From JAVBOW01 sp031550615 (lineage in GTDB: Bacteria; Bacteroidota; Bacteroidia; Bacteroidales; Rikenellaceae), in NCBI GenBank assembly GCA_031550615.1, contig JAVBOL010000003.1, positions 62,001 to 126,000 of the forward strand: DNA of 64,000 nucleotides, in the 5' to 3' direction. The position numbers and the translations under genes were made by a program. Under the pieces are notes generated by a model, which saw only the letters and a program-made list of their open reading frames with translations, had not been told where the DNA came from and searched no databases. Below, piece after piece: positions 42,037 through 50,767 of this stretch. The first letter of the stretch is position 1. The number at the start of each line of letters is the position of its first letter.

Positions 42037-42403
42037 GGAACTCGTATAAACTGTTCATCTCCTCGTCGCCCTTCTGTTCGCCATGGTCTCCGTAGTGGAA
42101 TGCGGCGAGTTTTTCGAGGTCCTTTATTTTCTGGCGGTTATCGTCATTGCGGTCCTCCAAAACATAATTCAAAAGGCTCGTATCCTGGCTGCCATCCATA
42201 AGCCTGACGGCTTTACGGATGCGGGCCATCTCCATGCGGTTGCTGCGGCTCACGGCACGGTACTGGTCGGCCAGCTCCCTGACGCCCTTGCGGTCGAAGA
42301 AGATGAAGACCAACAGTTTGATTATATAGGCGAAGACCATGCCTACGAGGAATGTAAATCCCATCATAAGCATGGTCTCGCGAATCACATACGAAAGACT
42401 CAT
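42017..42403 (-). CDS. Small membrane protein, candidate gamma subunit of the sodium pump
   Basis: A 128-residue protein with one N-terminal hydrophobic segment (~12-36, MGFTFLVGMVFAYIIKLLVFIFF) and a charged helical tail (RELADQYRAVSRSNRMEMARI). Topology, size and tight overlap with oadB fit an OadG/MmdD-type gamma subunit that anchors the soluble alpha subunit, though sequence similarity is weak by eye. It starts 14 bases after the TPR gene stop, so it appears to be transcribed with the exb-tonB operon. Alternatively it is an unrelated membrane-anchored helical protein. Confidence 0.55.
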   Translation of the reverse strand: MSLSYVIRETMLMMGFTFLVGMVFAYIIKLLVFIFFDRKGVRELADQYRAVSRSNRMEMARIRKAVRLMDGSQDTSLLNYVLEDRNDDNRQKIKDLEKLAAFHYGDHGEQKGDEEMNSLYEFHGKVRP

Positions 42404-42417
42404 TATGTGTGCGTGCG

Positions 42418-44106
42418 TTATTTCTTTTGAAGGAAGCTCAACGAATTGACGGCGTGCTCGTTGGTCGGGTCGAATTCAACCGCTTTCTCGAACGCGGCGA
42501 TAGCCCTGGGCTTGTCGATGTCGCTGTAATAGGCGCCTATTGAAGCGTAACAGTCGGACATCTTGCTGCGAACGTTAGGTTTGGCGAGTTCCTCCTCACC
42601 CTTTTCGGTGGCCACGTCGATATATTTCTGGAAAAGTTCTGCGCCTTTAGCCTCCGCTCCGGGGATATAGTAAGAGTTCAGGCGGGCACGGTTGAAGTAG
42701 AAGTCCAGGGTGGTGGGCAGCGACGTGTTTATCACGGCGTACACCGAGTCGGCCTTCTGCATCTCGGGGACAAAGGCCACGCGGGCGAGGCTATCCATCG
42801 CAGCGGCACCGTAGAACACCGAGTTGGCATAGTAAACCTGGTCCATCACGTCCGGCTTGGGTGCGGTGATCAGCGTTTCGAAAATGCTGGCGGCTGTTAC
42901 ATAGTCCTTGTCCTTATAGATCCGGCGGCCCAGGGTGGTAAATTCGTTTTCGATGATCGTCTCCATCGAGATGGCCTTCGAGAGGGCGTTGAGCATGTTG
43001 GCGAGTTTCTCCTTGTCTATAGAGGCGGTTTCCTGGCCTTCGAGCATGCGGGCGTCGGCTTTGGCGAGATAGAGGTAGTCCATACCCAGCACGCGGCGGG
43101 GCTCGACTACTTTCATGAAGTCGTTGATAGCCTTGGCCGCCTCGGCGTAGTTGCCGTTCTCATAGGCCGAGTAGCCCAGATAGCGCAGGATGCGGGGGTT
43201 TACCTTGTCGATCTTCTGCATCTCGGCAGCCTCTTTTTCAAGGGCAACGTAGTCTTTGGCCAGAACCAGGAAGTCGGCGTGGCGCATGCGCGAATCGAGC
43301 GAGTTGTCGGTGAAGGTCATGTATTTGTCATAGCACTTCAGGGCCTCGGCGATATGCTGGGCATAGGCGCCGGGGGCCGGGTCCACGATAGCCCACATGT
43401 AATGTATCTCGGCCAGTTCTCGGTAGGCGGGACCGTACGAGGGGTTGATCGCGATGATCTCGTCGATAGCCTGGATAGCCTCGGGGAAAGCTTGGGCGTT
43501 CTTGGTGATAACGGCCAGGTGCAACTTGGCGCGCAGCAGCGTGTTATCGAGTTCGAAAGCCGTGCGGTAGGCGCTGTAAGCCTCATTGAGGCTGCCGCGG
43601 TTATATTCGGCGTCGCCCAGGGTGAGGTAGCCCACGGCAAGGTTGGGGTTGATCGCAACCACGCGCGCGGCATATTCGGCAGCCTTGTCATAATCGGGGT
43701 TGAAAGCCCTGATGTATGCCTTGGCGATCGCCAGGTATTCGTCGGTGTCTTTTTTCTTGAGTTTAATAGTCGCCTTTTCGAAATCGGCGGCAGCCTCGGC
43801 GGGCTTACCGTCGTTGAGCAGCATTTCGCCCAGGCCGATGTAGTTGATCGCTGGGTTCTTGGCGGCTGTCACGCCCTTGTCGAAGCACTCTTTGGCTTTG
43901 GCGTCTTCGCCGAGCAGGAGGTAAACCGAGCCCAGATGGAAGTTGTACTGTCCGTCTGCGGGGTTGTCGGCAACGAGCTTTTCGAGGATCGTACGAGCCT
44001 TGTCATACTGTTCGGCTTCAACTGCAGCCTGGGCGTCGGCCAGGTTCTGCGCTGAAAGGTTCAGGCCCAGCACGCAGGCCATCAGCAATGTAAGTAGCTT
44101 TTTCAT
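42418..44106 (-). CDS. Exported tetratricopeptide-repeat protein
   Basis: A 562-residue protein with signal peptide (MKKLLTLLMACVLGLNLSA, before QNLAD) and TPR repeats through most of its length: e.g. YDKARTILEKLVADNPADGQ (~35-54), LGEMLLNDGKPAEAAADFEKA (~93-113), AVGYLTLGDAEYNRGSLNEA and a final AIAAFEKAVEFDPTNEHAV. TPR solenoids are protein-binding scaffolds; exported ones in this operon context probably assemble with the TonB/ExbBD machinery at the periplasmic side. Functional role inferred from context only. Confidence 0.87.
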   Translation of the reverse strand: MKKLLTLLMACVLGLNLSAQNLADAQAAVEAEQYDKARTILEKLVADNPADGQYNFHLGSVYLLLGEDAKAKECFDKGVTAAKNPAINYIGLGEMLLNDGKPAEAAADFEKATIKLKKKDTDEYLAIAKAYIRAFNPDYDKAAEYAARVVAINPNLAVGYLTLGDAEYNRGSLNEAYSAYRTAFELDNTLLRAKLHLAVITKNAQAFPEAIQAIDEIIAINPSYGPAYRELAEIHYMWAIVDPAPGAYAQHIAEALKCYDKYMTFTDNSLDSRMRHADFLVLAKDYVALEKEAAEMQKIDKVNPRILRYLGYSAYENGNYAEAAKAINDFMKVVEPRRVLGMDYLYLAKADARMLEGQETASIDKEKLANMLNALSKAISMETIIENEFTTLGRRIYKDKDYVTAASIFETLITAPKPDVMDQVYYANSVFYGAAAMDSLARVAFVPEMQKADSVYAVINTSLPTTLDFYFNRARLNSYYIPGAEAKGAELFQKYIDVATEKGEEELAKPNVRSKMSDCYASIGAYYSDIDKPRAIAAFEKAVEFDPTNEHAVNSLSFLQKK

Positions 44107-44124
44107 CTGTTACAAATATCTGGT

Positions 44125-45012
44125 TTAAAGTTGTTTTCTCACTACGATCTCGCGTTTGGGGTAGGTAACGGGCACGAGTCCCGATTTAAGCACGATGCGT
44201 TGGCCAATGTCGCCGGCCAGGAATGACGAAAAGCCGAGCCCGAGTCCGGCGGTGCCCTGGCAATTGATAAAATATATCTTGCGGATAAAGGGATATTTTC
44301 CCTCCGCCACGTCGTTCTGGGTGGGTTTCGACACTCCCGTCACCGCGTCGCTTACTGTCATAACGCGAATCCTGTCGATATATTGCCTGTCGGCGGAATC
44401 TGCTTCGTAAAGCCAGTCGACGCCGGTAAATCCTATCGCCCCTGGGTTCGAGGCGACGTATTCCAAAACCTCGCGGGCAGTGCGGGCAGAGTATGCTCCG
44501 GGAAGCGAATCAGCTCCCGCGAACTCTCTCATATAACGCACCGTACCCGACGCGGGGTGGTCAAAAACAAGGGTCCGGGACCCTGCGCCTCCGCGCAGCA
44601 TCTTGCGCAGGGCGTCTACCGTGATGAGCGTGTCGCTGCTCTCGCGGCTGGTGATAAGGGCGATGGCGTCGTAGGCGATCGGGGTCACCTTGGGCACGAG
44701 TTTCAGCGCCTCGAAATGGGCTTTCTCGGCGTCGGTCAACTCGCGCGAAAGTATGGCCACGCGCTCGGCGTCGGCCATCAACTCTTTGACTATCATCTGC
44801 TCGGGGCTGCACACCAACTCTATGTCGGCATATTTATAGGTGTGCGAGAACACGGCCAATTCGCCTTTGATAAGGGGGTAGAAAGTTTCGTCCACCAACA
44901 CGGTCGCCTGACCTCGGGTCGGCGTCTGCACGGGGGCTTGGTCTCTCTTTTTGGGCGAATTGCCGCAGGCTACGACCAGTATCGCTGCGGCGGCTGCCAT
45001 CAAACGTTTCAT
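44125..45012 (-). CDS. PstS-like substrate-binding lipoprotein
   Basis: A 295-residue lipoprotein (MKRLMAAAAAILVVAC, Cys16) with a type II periplasmic binding fold of the PstS superfamily: ATVLVDETFYPLIKGELAVFS near the N-terminus, VAILSRELTDAE, PIAYDAIALITS, SGTVRYMREFAG and a C-terminal NDVAEGKYPFIRKIYF, FINCQGTAGLGLGFSSFL. No phosphate ABC transporter genes lie nearby; instead it is embedded in an exbBD-tonB operon, a recurring Bacteroidetes arrangement. It may therefore be a periplasmic component of the energy-transduction complex rather than a Pst subunit. Start chosen at the lipoprotein signal. Confidence 0.82.
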   Translation of the reverse strand: MKRLMAAAAAILVVACGNSPKKRDQAPVQTPTRGQATVLVDETFYPLIKGELAVFSHTYKYADIELVCSPEQMIVKELMADAERVAILSRELTDAEKAHFEALKLVPKVTPIAYDAIALITSRESSDTLITVDALRKMLRGGAGSRTLVFDHPASGTVRYMREFAGADSLPGAYSARTAREVLEYVASNPGAIGFTGVDWLYEADSADRQYIDRIRVMTVSDAVTGVSKPTQNDVAEGKYPFIRKIYFINCQGTAGLGLGFSSFLAGDIGQRIVLKSGLVPVTYPKREIVVRKQL

Positions 45013-45077
45013 TAACTCTTTTTTAAATATGATCCGGGGACAGTCACCTATCCCCGGGTCACATTCATTGCAACGCA

Positions 45078-45299
45078 TTAAGATTCTTTAAGTTCCCCGA
45101 ACAGTCGCGTGAGGCGGAAAACCGCGTACGCGACGAGTACCACACCAAACGACGTTCTGAGCAGAGGCGTCATATTGAACGGGAGGGTCTTAACGAACAG
45201 GAAAAGCACTCCGAGCGCAAAGTAAAGCAGACAAAACGCCACTCCCACGAAGAAGAGTGCCTGGCGCCCGGGAGGCATATTCCTTAATGGGTTGGCCAT
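45078..45299 (-). CDS. Small two-helix membrane protein of the tonB operon
   Basis: A 73-residue protein with two hydrophobic segments (~14-36 and ~45-62) and a short polar N-terminus (ANPLRNMPPGRQ). It lies 4 bases after tonB and 65 before the binding-protein gene. I know no function; conserved small membrane genes at this position are common in Bacteroidetes exb operons, suggesting an accessory subunit. Confidence 0.7.
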   Translation of the reverse strand: MANPLRNMPPGRQALFFVGVAFCLLYFALGVLFLFVKTLPFNMTPLLRTSFGVVLVAYAVFRLTRLFGELKES

Positions 45300-45303
45300 C
45301 CGT

Positions 45304-46134
45304 TTAGTTCTGCAACTTAACTACGATGGGAACCTGATAGGCCACACGCACGGGTTTACCGTTGATAACGCCGGGGCTCCACTTGGCGCTCTTGCCGAGC
45401 ACCTGTATCGCCCTCTGCGCAACCTGGGGATAACCGCCGTCGCTGATGGTCTGTATGTCGGTCAGGCTACCGTCTTTCTCGATCACGAAACGGAATTGCA
45501 TGCGCAATTCAGCGACGTCTTCGAGCTGGATCCCCGAAAGGTTCCACACGATATATTCCATGAACTTCTTCATACCGCCGGGATACGAGGGCATTACCTG
45601 GATCGACTGAACATCATAGATATTCTTGTCCTCGGTAACGACCGTAGCCACCTTGTGCTCTACGGGCCTTTCGTCGATCACGATGTCACCGTCCTCGCTT
45701 GCGTCCACGTTACGGGCGCCGGCGTCTGCCTTCTTCAGGTCGTCCTGCTTAACGAGCTCTTCAACGACCTCTTCTTCAGGAGCCACGACGGGCGGGGTGA
45801 ATTTCTTGATCTCTTTGATCGACTGGATCTCCTTCACGGGTGGAGGAGGCGTGGCGACCTGGTCCTGCTTCTCGGGAGGAGGCAGCAGGTCCACTTCGGT
45901 GATCGAGATCAGCTCGTCGATAGTCTGCCTCTGTCCTGTGATGCTGCTGATCTTCTTGACGATAAGCGGCGCACTAACGAGCAGCGAGAAGATTATCGAG
46001 CCGATGACCAGGGCCCTTACGGTCAGCCTCGACTCCTTCTTGCGAAGGTCATATGCTCCGTACGCTTTATTACGTCCTTCGAAAATGGTATCGATCCATT
46101 CCGCCTGGAAAAGGTCTACTTTGGAGTTTAACAT
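45304..46134 (-). CDS. tonB: Energy transducer TonB
   Basis: The 276-residue protein has a cytoplasmic N-terminus (NSKVDLFQAEWIDTIFEGRN), one membrane anchor (~46-64, VRALVIGSIIFSLLVSAPLI), a proline-rich periplasmic spacer (LLPPPEKQDQVATPPPPVKE) and a C-terminal TonB domain (SYPGGMKKFMEYIVWNL to YQVPIVVKLQN) with the internal GGYPQVAQRAIQVL helix. TonB transmits proton-motive force from ExbBD to outer-membrane receptors such as the one encoded at 36-39 kb. It belongs to the exbB-exbD-exbD-tonB operon. Confidence 0.94.
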   Translation of the reverse strand: MLNSKVDLFQAEWIDTIFEGRNKAYGAYDLRKKESRLTVRALVIGSIIFSLLVSAPLIVKKISSITGQRQTIDELISITEVDLLPPPEKQDQVATPPPPVKEIQSIKEIKKFTPPVVAPEEEVVEELVKQDDLKKADAGARNVDASEDGDIVIDERPVEHKVATVVTEDKNIYDVQSIQVMPSYPGGMKKFMEYIVWNLSGIQLEDVAELRMQFRFVIEKDGSLTDIQTISDGGYPQVAQRAIQVLGKSAKWSPGVINGKPVRVAYQVPIVVKLQN

Positions 46135-46151
46135 AATCTCAAATATTTTAA

Positions 46152-46697
46152 TTAGTTAAGCCCCTCCTCTGTCAGAAGGTCGAGTTCGAGCGTTGAGATA
46201 TCGACTATCGCGTAGGTCTTGATCTGCGAGATAGCCATTTCATCGAGGGCGTCCACCAGGTTGCGGTAGTTGGACTTATCGCTCGCCTTTATGATAACGA
46301 TAAGGCCCTTTTCCTCGTCCTGGGTGCGGGCAAGAACCTGGCGGCTCTTTTCCAGCAGCAACTGGCGCAGACCGGCCTGGCCGTAGTCGATGACTTCGGG
46401 GCCGCCCAGCAGGTTGGTCAGCTGACCCATATACCAGATCAGCTTGTTGTCACTGCCCAGCAGGAGCGTCACCGTGCGGTTGTCGGCGACCTTGGTGTCC
46501 TGCGCTTCGGGTTCCGACTTGTCAGGCATCGCAAGGTTCATCGACTGCGATTTGGTGAGCGTGGTGGTGAGCATGAAGAAAGTGATAAGCAGGAACGCCA
46601 GGTCGACCATAGCGGTCAGATCGACGCTCGTACGCATCTTCTTACTTCTTACCTTTTTCCCTTTCCCTTTAGGATCGGGTACATTCAATTCAGCCAT
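46152..46697 (-). CDS. exbD: ExbD/TolR biopolymer transport protein
   Basis: A 181-residue ExbD: a basic cytoplasmic N-terminus (GKGKKVRSKKMRTSVD), a single membrane helix starting with the proton-path aspartate in TSVDLTAMVDLAFLLITFFM, and a periplasmic domain. It is the second of two adjacent exbD genes; tandem copies are usual in Bacteroidetes, and the two proteins are diverged enough to suggest a heteromeric complex around ExbB. Confidence 0.93.
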   Translation of the reverse strand: MAELNVPDPKGKGKKVRSKKMRTSVDLTAMVDLAFLLITFFMLTTTLTKSQSMNLAMPDKSEPEAQDTKVADNRTVTLLLGSDNKLIWYMGQLTNLLGGPEVIDYGQAGLRQLLLEKSRQVLARTQDEEKGLIVIIKASDKSNYRNLVDALDEMAISQIKTYAIVDISTLELDLLTEEGLN

Positions 46698-46720
46698 ATT
46701 GAGCTAAAGTAGTTTATCGG

Positions 46721-47335
46721 TTAAAAATCTTCACCCCTCAGGCTGGTAACCAGGAAGAAGTTATTCTTACGCTGGTCCTGGAGGATACCGATGACCTTTT
46801 TAATCATGGGATACTGCGTTTCGGCATCGCCCTTGATGGCTATATTGAGGTCTTCGTTCGCATATTCCTTAGCAGCCATACGTGCGCAGAGGATCCAGTC
46901 GCGCAGCTGGTTGTTAAGCGAGTCGTAGGGGATGCCCGGCTGCAAACCCGGCTTGTTGCGTTCTGCGCCGGGGATAGCGAGTAGTTTATCGAGCACTTTG
47001 ATGTCCACACCGAAACCGTCCATGAGCGAAAACTGCTTGTACTGTTCTTCGGTGAATTGCATTCCATACCTTTCGGCCATCTTCGAAAGCATCAGCCTTC
47101 GCTCTTCCTGTCCGGCCATTCCGAAGAACACCTTATCCTCACCTACGGTAATCGTACCGATGTTCGAATCAGGTATCTTCGTCTGGACGGTCGAGGCCGG
47201 AGTGTCCACGATATATGGCTCCGGAAGACGCGCCGTGGAAGTCATGATGAAGAATGTCAGGAGCAGGAACGCCACATCGCACATGGCGGTCATATCCACC
47301 CTGGTACTCTTCTTTGATGTTTTAACTTTTGCCAT
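46721..47335 (-). CDS. exbD: ExbD/TolR biopolymer transport protein
   Basis: A 204-residue ExbD with the helix RVDMTAMCDVAFLLLTFFIM containing the conserved membrane aspartate, preceded by a lysine-rich N-terminus. The periplasmic part (~45-204) is longer than in the neighbouring copy. It is 11 bases downstream of exbB and 23 upstream of the second exbD. Confidence 0.93.
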   Translation of the reverse strand: MAKVKTSKKSTRVDMTAMCDVAFLLLTFFIMTSTARLPEPYIVDTPASTVQTKIPDSNIGTITVGEDKVFFGMAGQEERRLMLSKMAERYGMQFTEEQYKQFSLMDGFGVDIKVLDKLLAIPGAERNKPGLQPGIPYDSLNNQLRDWILCARMAAKEYANEDLNIAIKGDAETQYPMIKKVIGILQDQRKNNFFLVTSLRGEDF

Positions 47336-47346
47336 TGGGCAGAAAA

Positions 47347-48162
47347 TTATTTATTGCCTTTCATCTTGCGGTAAGCGACCGTGATAGCCGAGCCGGCTTC
47401 GTCGACGAAGTAGGTCAGCGTGTCGATCTTCGCGGTGAAGAAGTTGTAGGAGATGGTGGCCAGGATCGAGGTGGCGATACCGGTTGCGGTGTTCACCAGG
47501 GCCTCGGAGATACCGGTTGCAAGGGCGGCGGAGTCGGGAGTACCGGCAACGGCAAGACCCGAGAACGCCTTGATCATACCGGACACCGTACCGAGCAGAC
47601 CCAGCAGGGTACCGATCGAAACCAGGGTGGCCAGGATGGTCATATTCTTCTCAAGCGAAGGCATTTCGAGCGAAGTGGCACCTTCGATCTCGCTCTGGAT
47701 CATCTCGGCGGCTTTCTCAGAATCGAAACCTTCGGCGCGAACCTCTTCGTACTTGCAGAGGGCTGCGTTGATAACGTTGGCTACCGAACCCTGCTGCTTT
47801 TCGCAAAGCTCCTTTGCATCGGCGATCTGGCCGGCGGCTACGTTCTCGCGTACGCCCTGCACGAACTTGTCGAGGCTGCCTTTACCTTCGGCGCGGTTGA
47901 GCACGAAGAAACGCTCGAAAGAGAAAACGATCGACATAAGCAGAAGACCCATCAGACCCGGGACGATGAAACCGCCCTTATAGATCATACCGAGGATGTT
48001 ACCGGGCAGGGGCATGCCGTGCTCGGGGTCGCCGCCCTCGAAGTTGTCGGGGTTACCCATGACGAATTTCCAGATGCAGAAACCGATCACGAAGCAGATG
48101 ATGATCGTGCAGGCAGCAAAAAAGTTCGAAGCGTTAGCTTTCGATGAGGTGTTTGTTTTCAT
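47347..48162 (-). CDS. exbB: MotA/TolQ/ExbB proton channel protein
   Basis: A 271-residue ExbB-family protein with three or four membrane segments. MAMDxx is absent, but the family core SLEKNMTILATLVSIGTLLGLLGTVSGMIKAF (split by a helix break) and the C-terminal ALATGISEALVNTATGIATSILATISYNF are clear, including the polar Thr residues of the proton path. An N-terminal helix (ACTIIICFVIGFCIWKFV) is an extra Bacteroidetes feature. It heads the operon; TACATTTG at 48242-48249 is the likely -7 box with a leader of about 70 nt. Confidence 0.94.
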   Translation of the reverse strand: MKTNTSSKANASNFFAACTIIICFVIGFCIWKFVMGNPDNFEGGDPEHGMPLPGNILGMIYKGGFIVPGLMGLLLMSIVFSFERFFVLNRAEGKGSLDKFVQGVRENVAAGQIADAKELCEKQQGSVANVINAALCKYEEVRAEGFDSEKAAEMIQSEIEGATSLEMPSLEKNMTILATLVSIGTLLGLLGTVSGMIKAFSGLAVAGTPDSAALATGISEALVNTATGIATSILATISYNFFTAKIDTLTYFVDEAGSAITVAYRKMKGNK

Positions 48163-48468
48163 GTGTTTTTTATTAGGTTAATTAAGGTTTGTTTTAAGTC
48201 TGAGCGCCCATAGTTAGCCTTGCGACACACTAAAAGGTAGACAAATGTACATATTTTTTTCTACAATAACACAAAACAAACGCCATTAAAAAGCACTAAA
48301 AACCGTTTTTTTAACTATAAATAAACACTATTGCAATAAGTTCAAACACCGGGACTTTAAGAAGCGGGCAAAAATCGGCAACACGAAGGAAGGCGCACAG
48401 ACCCGGACACACCACGAAAGGGACAAAAACAAACGCCGCAAGCGTTTAAACTTGCGGCGTTTGGGGAG
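48163..48468 (-). promoter_or_regulatory. exbB upstream region with -7 box TACATTTG and AT-rich leader
   Basis: This 306-base gap has no gene. It holds the exbB leader, a TACATTTG box at 48242-48249 (minus strand), AT-rich sequence to ~48330, an unremarkable stretch to ~48420 and the terminator of the tRNA-Arg(ACG) gene at 48425-48462. Confidence 0.55.
48425..48462 (-). terminator. Terminator of tRNA-Arg(ACG)
   Basis: AAACGCCGCAAG (48431-48442) pairs perfectly with CTTGCGGCGTTT (48451-48462); the minus strand continues in TGTTTTTGTCC. Confidence 0.85.
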
Positions 48469-48542
48469 TGACACCATCAGGACTCAAACCTGAAACCTTC
48501 TGATCCGTAGTCAGATGCTCTATTCAATTAAGCTATGGTGCC
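48469..48542 (-). tRNA. tRNA-Arg (anticodon ACG)
   Basis: On the minus strand GGCACCA pairs with TGGTGTC (one G.U) as acceptor stem, followed by a D arm, anticodon stem TCTGA/TCAGA with loop CTACGGA, and T arm with GTTTGAGTC. Anticodon ACG reads CGN arginine codons, with A34 presumably deaminated to inosine. Discriminator A; CCA is not encoded. 74 nt. Confidence 0.95.
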
Positions 48543-48604
48543 GGATTGCGAGTGCAAATATAGCGCATTTTTTTTACCCTGCAAAATTATATTTACTTTT
48601 TTCC

Positions 48605-48640
48605 TCCAAAAAATCGGGCGACCTGTGAGGGTCGCCCGAT
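48605..48640 (-). terminator. Terminator of tRNA-Arg(CCT)
   Basis: ATCGGGCGACC (48613-48623) pairs with GGTCGCCCGAT (48630-48640); TTTTTTGG follows on the minus strand. Confidence 0.87.
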
Positions 48641-48666
48641 GCGGCTCAAAGCCGTTTATATTTATG

Positions 48667-48738
48667 TAGCCTCGCCCAGACTCGAACTGGAATTTAGGGT
48701 TTAGGAAACCCTCGTTCTATCCCTTGAACTACAAGGCC
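48667..48738 (-). tRNA. tRNA-Arg (anticodon CCT)
   Basis: Minus strand: acceptor GGCCTTG with CGAGGCT (two G.U pairs including 1-72), anticodon stem AGGGT/ACCCT with loop TTCCTAA, T loop TTCGAGT. Anticodon CCT reads AGG. CCA is not encoded. Together with the neighbouring ACG gene this forms an arginine tRNA pair, each with its own terminator. 72 nt. Confidence 0.94.
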
Positions 48739-48780
48739 AACATATTTTCAGTGCGGTTCCCTACGCTAACCCGGTCGGGG

Positions 48781-49791
48781 CTATTTCGAGAAGTCGCCTC
48801 CGTCGTAAGCCCATTTCAGGTAGAGGGCGCCCCACGTGTAGCCGCCGCCGAATGCCGCGAGGATCAGGTTGTCGCCCTTCTTCAGGCGGCTCTCGTAGTC
48901 CCACAGGCAGATGGGCAGCGTGCCGGCTGTCGTGTTGCCGTATTTCTGGATGTTAATCATGCACTTGTCCTCGGACAGGCCCACGCGCGAGGCTGTGGCC
49001 GAGATGATACGCAGGTTGGCCTGATGGGGCACCAGGTAGCGTATGTCGTCCGCCGTCAGGTTGTTGCGCTGCATCAGCTCCGCCGCCGTGTCGCCCATGT
49101 TGGAAACCGCGGCCTTGAAAACGGCCTGACCCTCCTGGTAAACGTAGTGCCAGCGGTTCTTAACCGTCTCCTCGGTCGCCGGGTAGGCCGAGCCGCCCGC
49201 CTTCATATAGAGGTGCTGCGCCCCGCCGCCGTCGGAGTGGAGGATTGCATCCTGGATGCCCAAGCCTTCGGCAGAGGCTTCCAACATCACCGCGCCGGCC
49301 CCGTCGCCGAAGATCGGGCAGGTGTTGCGGTCGGTGTAGTCGATGATAGACGACATTTTGTCGCCGCCGACCACCACCACCTTTTTATGCGTGCCGTTCT
49401 CGATGAATTGCGCCGCCGTGCGGAGTGCGAACAAAAAACCGCTGCACGCCGCAGAAATATCGAAGGCATAGGCATTCTTCATGCCCGTTTTATAAGCGAT
49501 AAGGTTTGCCGTCGAGGGGAAGAACATATCGGGGGTGACCGTAGCGCATATCAGCAACTCGACGTCGAGCGGATCGACGCCGGTCTTCTCCAACAGGTCT
49601 TTTACAGCCCTTTCGCCCATGTATGACGTCCCCAGGCCTTCGCCTTTGAGGATGTGGCGGGTTTTGATTCCGATACGCGAGGTGATCCACTCGTCGGAGG
49701 TGTCGACCATCTTGCTCAACTCGAAGTTGTCAAGTATATAGTCGGGCAGGTAAGCCCCTACACCGGTGATTGCTGCTGTGATCTTCTTCAT
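48781..49791 (-). CDS. fabH: 3-oxoacyl-ACP synthase III
   Basis: FabH starts fatty-acid synthesis by condensing an acyl-CoA primer with malonyl-ACP. The 336-residue thiolase-fold enzyme has the catalytic Cys in DISAACSGFLFAL (~112-124), His in VPHQANLRII (~258-267) and Asn in the NTTAGTLPICLWD region (~288-300), plus the C-terminal GGGYTWGALYLKW. It overlaps the plsX stop by 4 bases (ATGA) in the conserved yceD-rpmF-plsX-fabH operon. A second KAS-III-like gene begins at 63738 in the glycan cluster. Confidence 0.96.
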   Translation of the reverse strand: MKKITAAITGVGAYLPDYILDNFELSKMVDTSDEWITSRIGIKTRHILKGEGLGTSYMGERAVKDLLEKTGVDPLDVELLICATVTPDMFFPSTANLIAYKTGMKNAYAFDISAACSGFLFALRTAAQFIENGTHKKVVVVGGDKMSSIIDYTDRNTCPIFGDGAGAVMLEASAEGLGIQDAILHSDGGGAQHLYMKAGGSAYPATEETVKNRWHYVYQEGQAVFKAAVSNMGDTAAELMQRNNLTADDIRYLVPHQANLRIISATASRVGLSEDKCMINIQKYGNTTAGTLPICLWDYESRLKKGDNLILAAFGGGYTWGALYLKWAYDGGDFSK

Positions 49792-50744
49792 TTCACAAAA
49801 ATTTCGTGCAGGCTGCGGACGGGATCGGCCTTGATGGTCTTCTCGGCCTGCAGGATCATGTTCTTGACCGCCAGCGGGCTCGAGCAGCCGTGGGCCACGA
49901 TCACGTTGCCGTTGATGCCCAGCACCGGGGTGCCGCCTATGCTTTCGTAGTTGAATCGGTCGATAAACGCATTGTCGATGCCCTCTTCACGGGCCACGCC
50001 GTAGATGCCTTCGGCCATCTTGAGCACTGTGTTGCCCACGAAGCCGTCACAGACGATAACGTCGGCGATCCGGCCTGTGAAAAGGTACTTGGCTTCTATG
50101 TTACCCACGAAATTGATCTGCCCCGAGACGCTCATCTCCTCAAGCAGTTCGTAGGCGGCCTTGGTCGCCAGGTTGCCCTTCTCTTTCTCTTCGCCGATGT
50201 TGAGCAGCGCCACGCGCGGACGTTCGATCCCGAGCACCGACGAGGCGAACACGCTGCCTATCAGGCCGTACTGCGCCAGCACGTCGGGTTTGCAATCCAC
50301 GTTGAGCCCCACGTCCAGCATCAGCGCCGAGCCGCCTCCCTGTACGGGAATGACCGACGAGATGGCCGGGCGGATAACGCCCTCTATCTGTTTGACGGTG
50401 TACATGCAGCCCACCATCATCGCACCGGTGCTACCGGCGCTGGCGAAAGCGTCTATCTTTTTGGTTTTCAGGTGCCCGAAGCCAACCGCGATACTCGAAT
50501 CGGGTTTCTTGACGAATGCCTGTGCGGGGTGGTCCTCAAAACCGATCACCTCGGAGCAGTGTACGATATCGAAACGCTCCGCAGGGCAGTTATCCTTCTG
50601 CAACAGCGCCTCTATCTGCGCTTTATCGCCAAAGAGGACGACCTTGCTGCCGGCTCCCAGCGAATCGAGGGACATAACTGCCCCTTTGACGATCGCCGAG
50701 GGGGCGAAATCGCCGCCCATTGCATCTATCCCTATCCTTATCAT
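49788..50744 (-). CDS. plsX: Phosphate acyltransferase PlsX
   Basis: PlsX converts acyl-ACP to acyl phosphate, the acyl donor of PlsY in membrane phospholipid synthesis. The 318-residue protein has the N-terminal signature IGIDAMGGDFAPSAIVKGA, ASAGSTGAMMVG, and FVGNTVLKMAEGIYG, all typical. It lies between rpmF and fabH, the standard gene order for lipid synthesis operons, and is soluble/peripheral. Confidence 0.96.
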   Translation of the reverse strand: MIRIGIDAMGGDFAPSAIVKGAVMSLDSLGAGSKVVLFGDKAQIEALLQKDNCPAERFDIVHCSEVIGFEDHPAQAFVKKPDSSIAVGFGHLKTKKIDAFASAGSTGAMMVGCMYTVKQIEGVIRPAISSVIPVQGGGSALMLDVGLNVDCKPDVLAQYGLIGSVFASSVLGIERPRVALLNIGEEKEKGNLATKAAYELLEEMSVSGQINFVGNIEAKYLFTGRIADVIVCDGFVGNTVLKMAEGIYGVAREEGIDNAFIDRFNYESIGGTPVLGINGNVIVAHGCSSPLAVKNMILQAEKTIKADPVRSLHEIFVK

Positions 50745-50767
50745 ACGCCGCGCCTGGGTCGGACTTA

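Noticed and set aside
41209..42201. Plus-strand frame of 330 codons opposite oadB
   Set aside because: Highly polar His/Gln/Arg-rich product in antisense to an obvious membrane protein gene.
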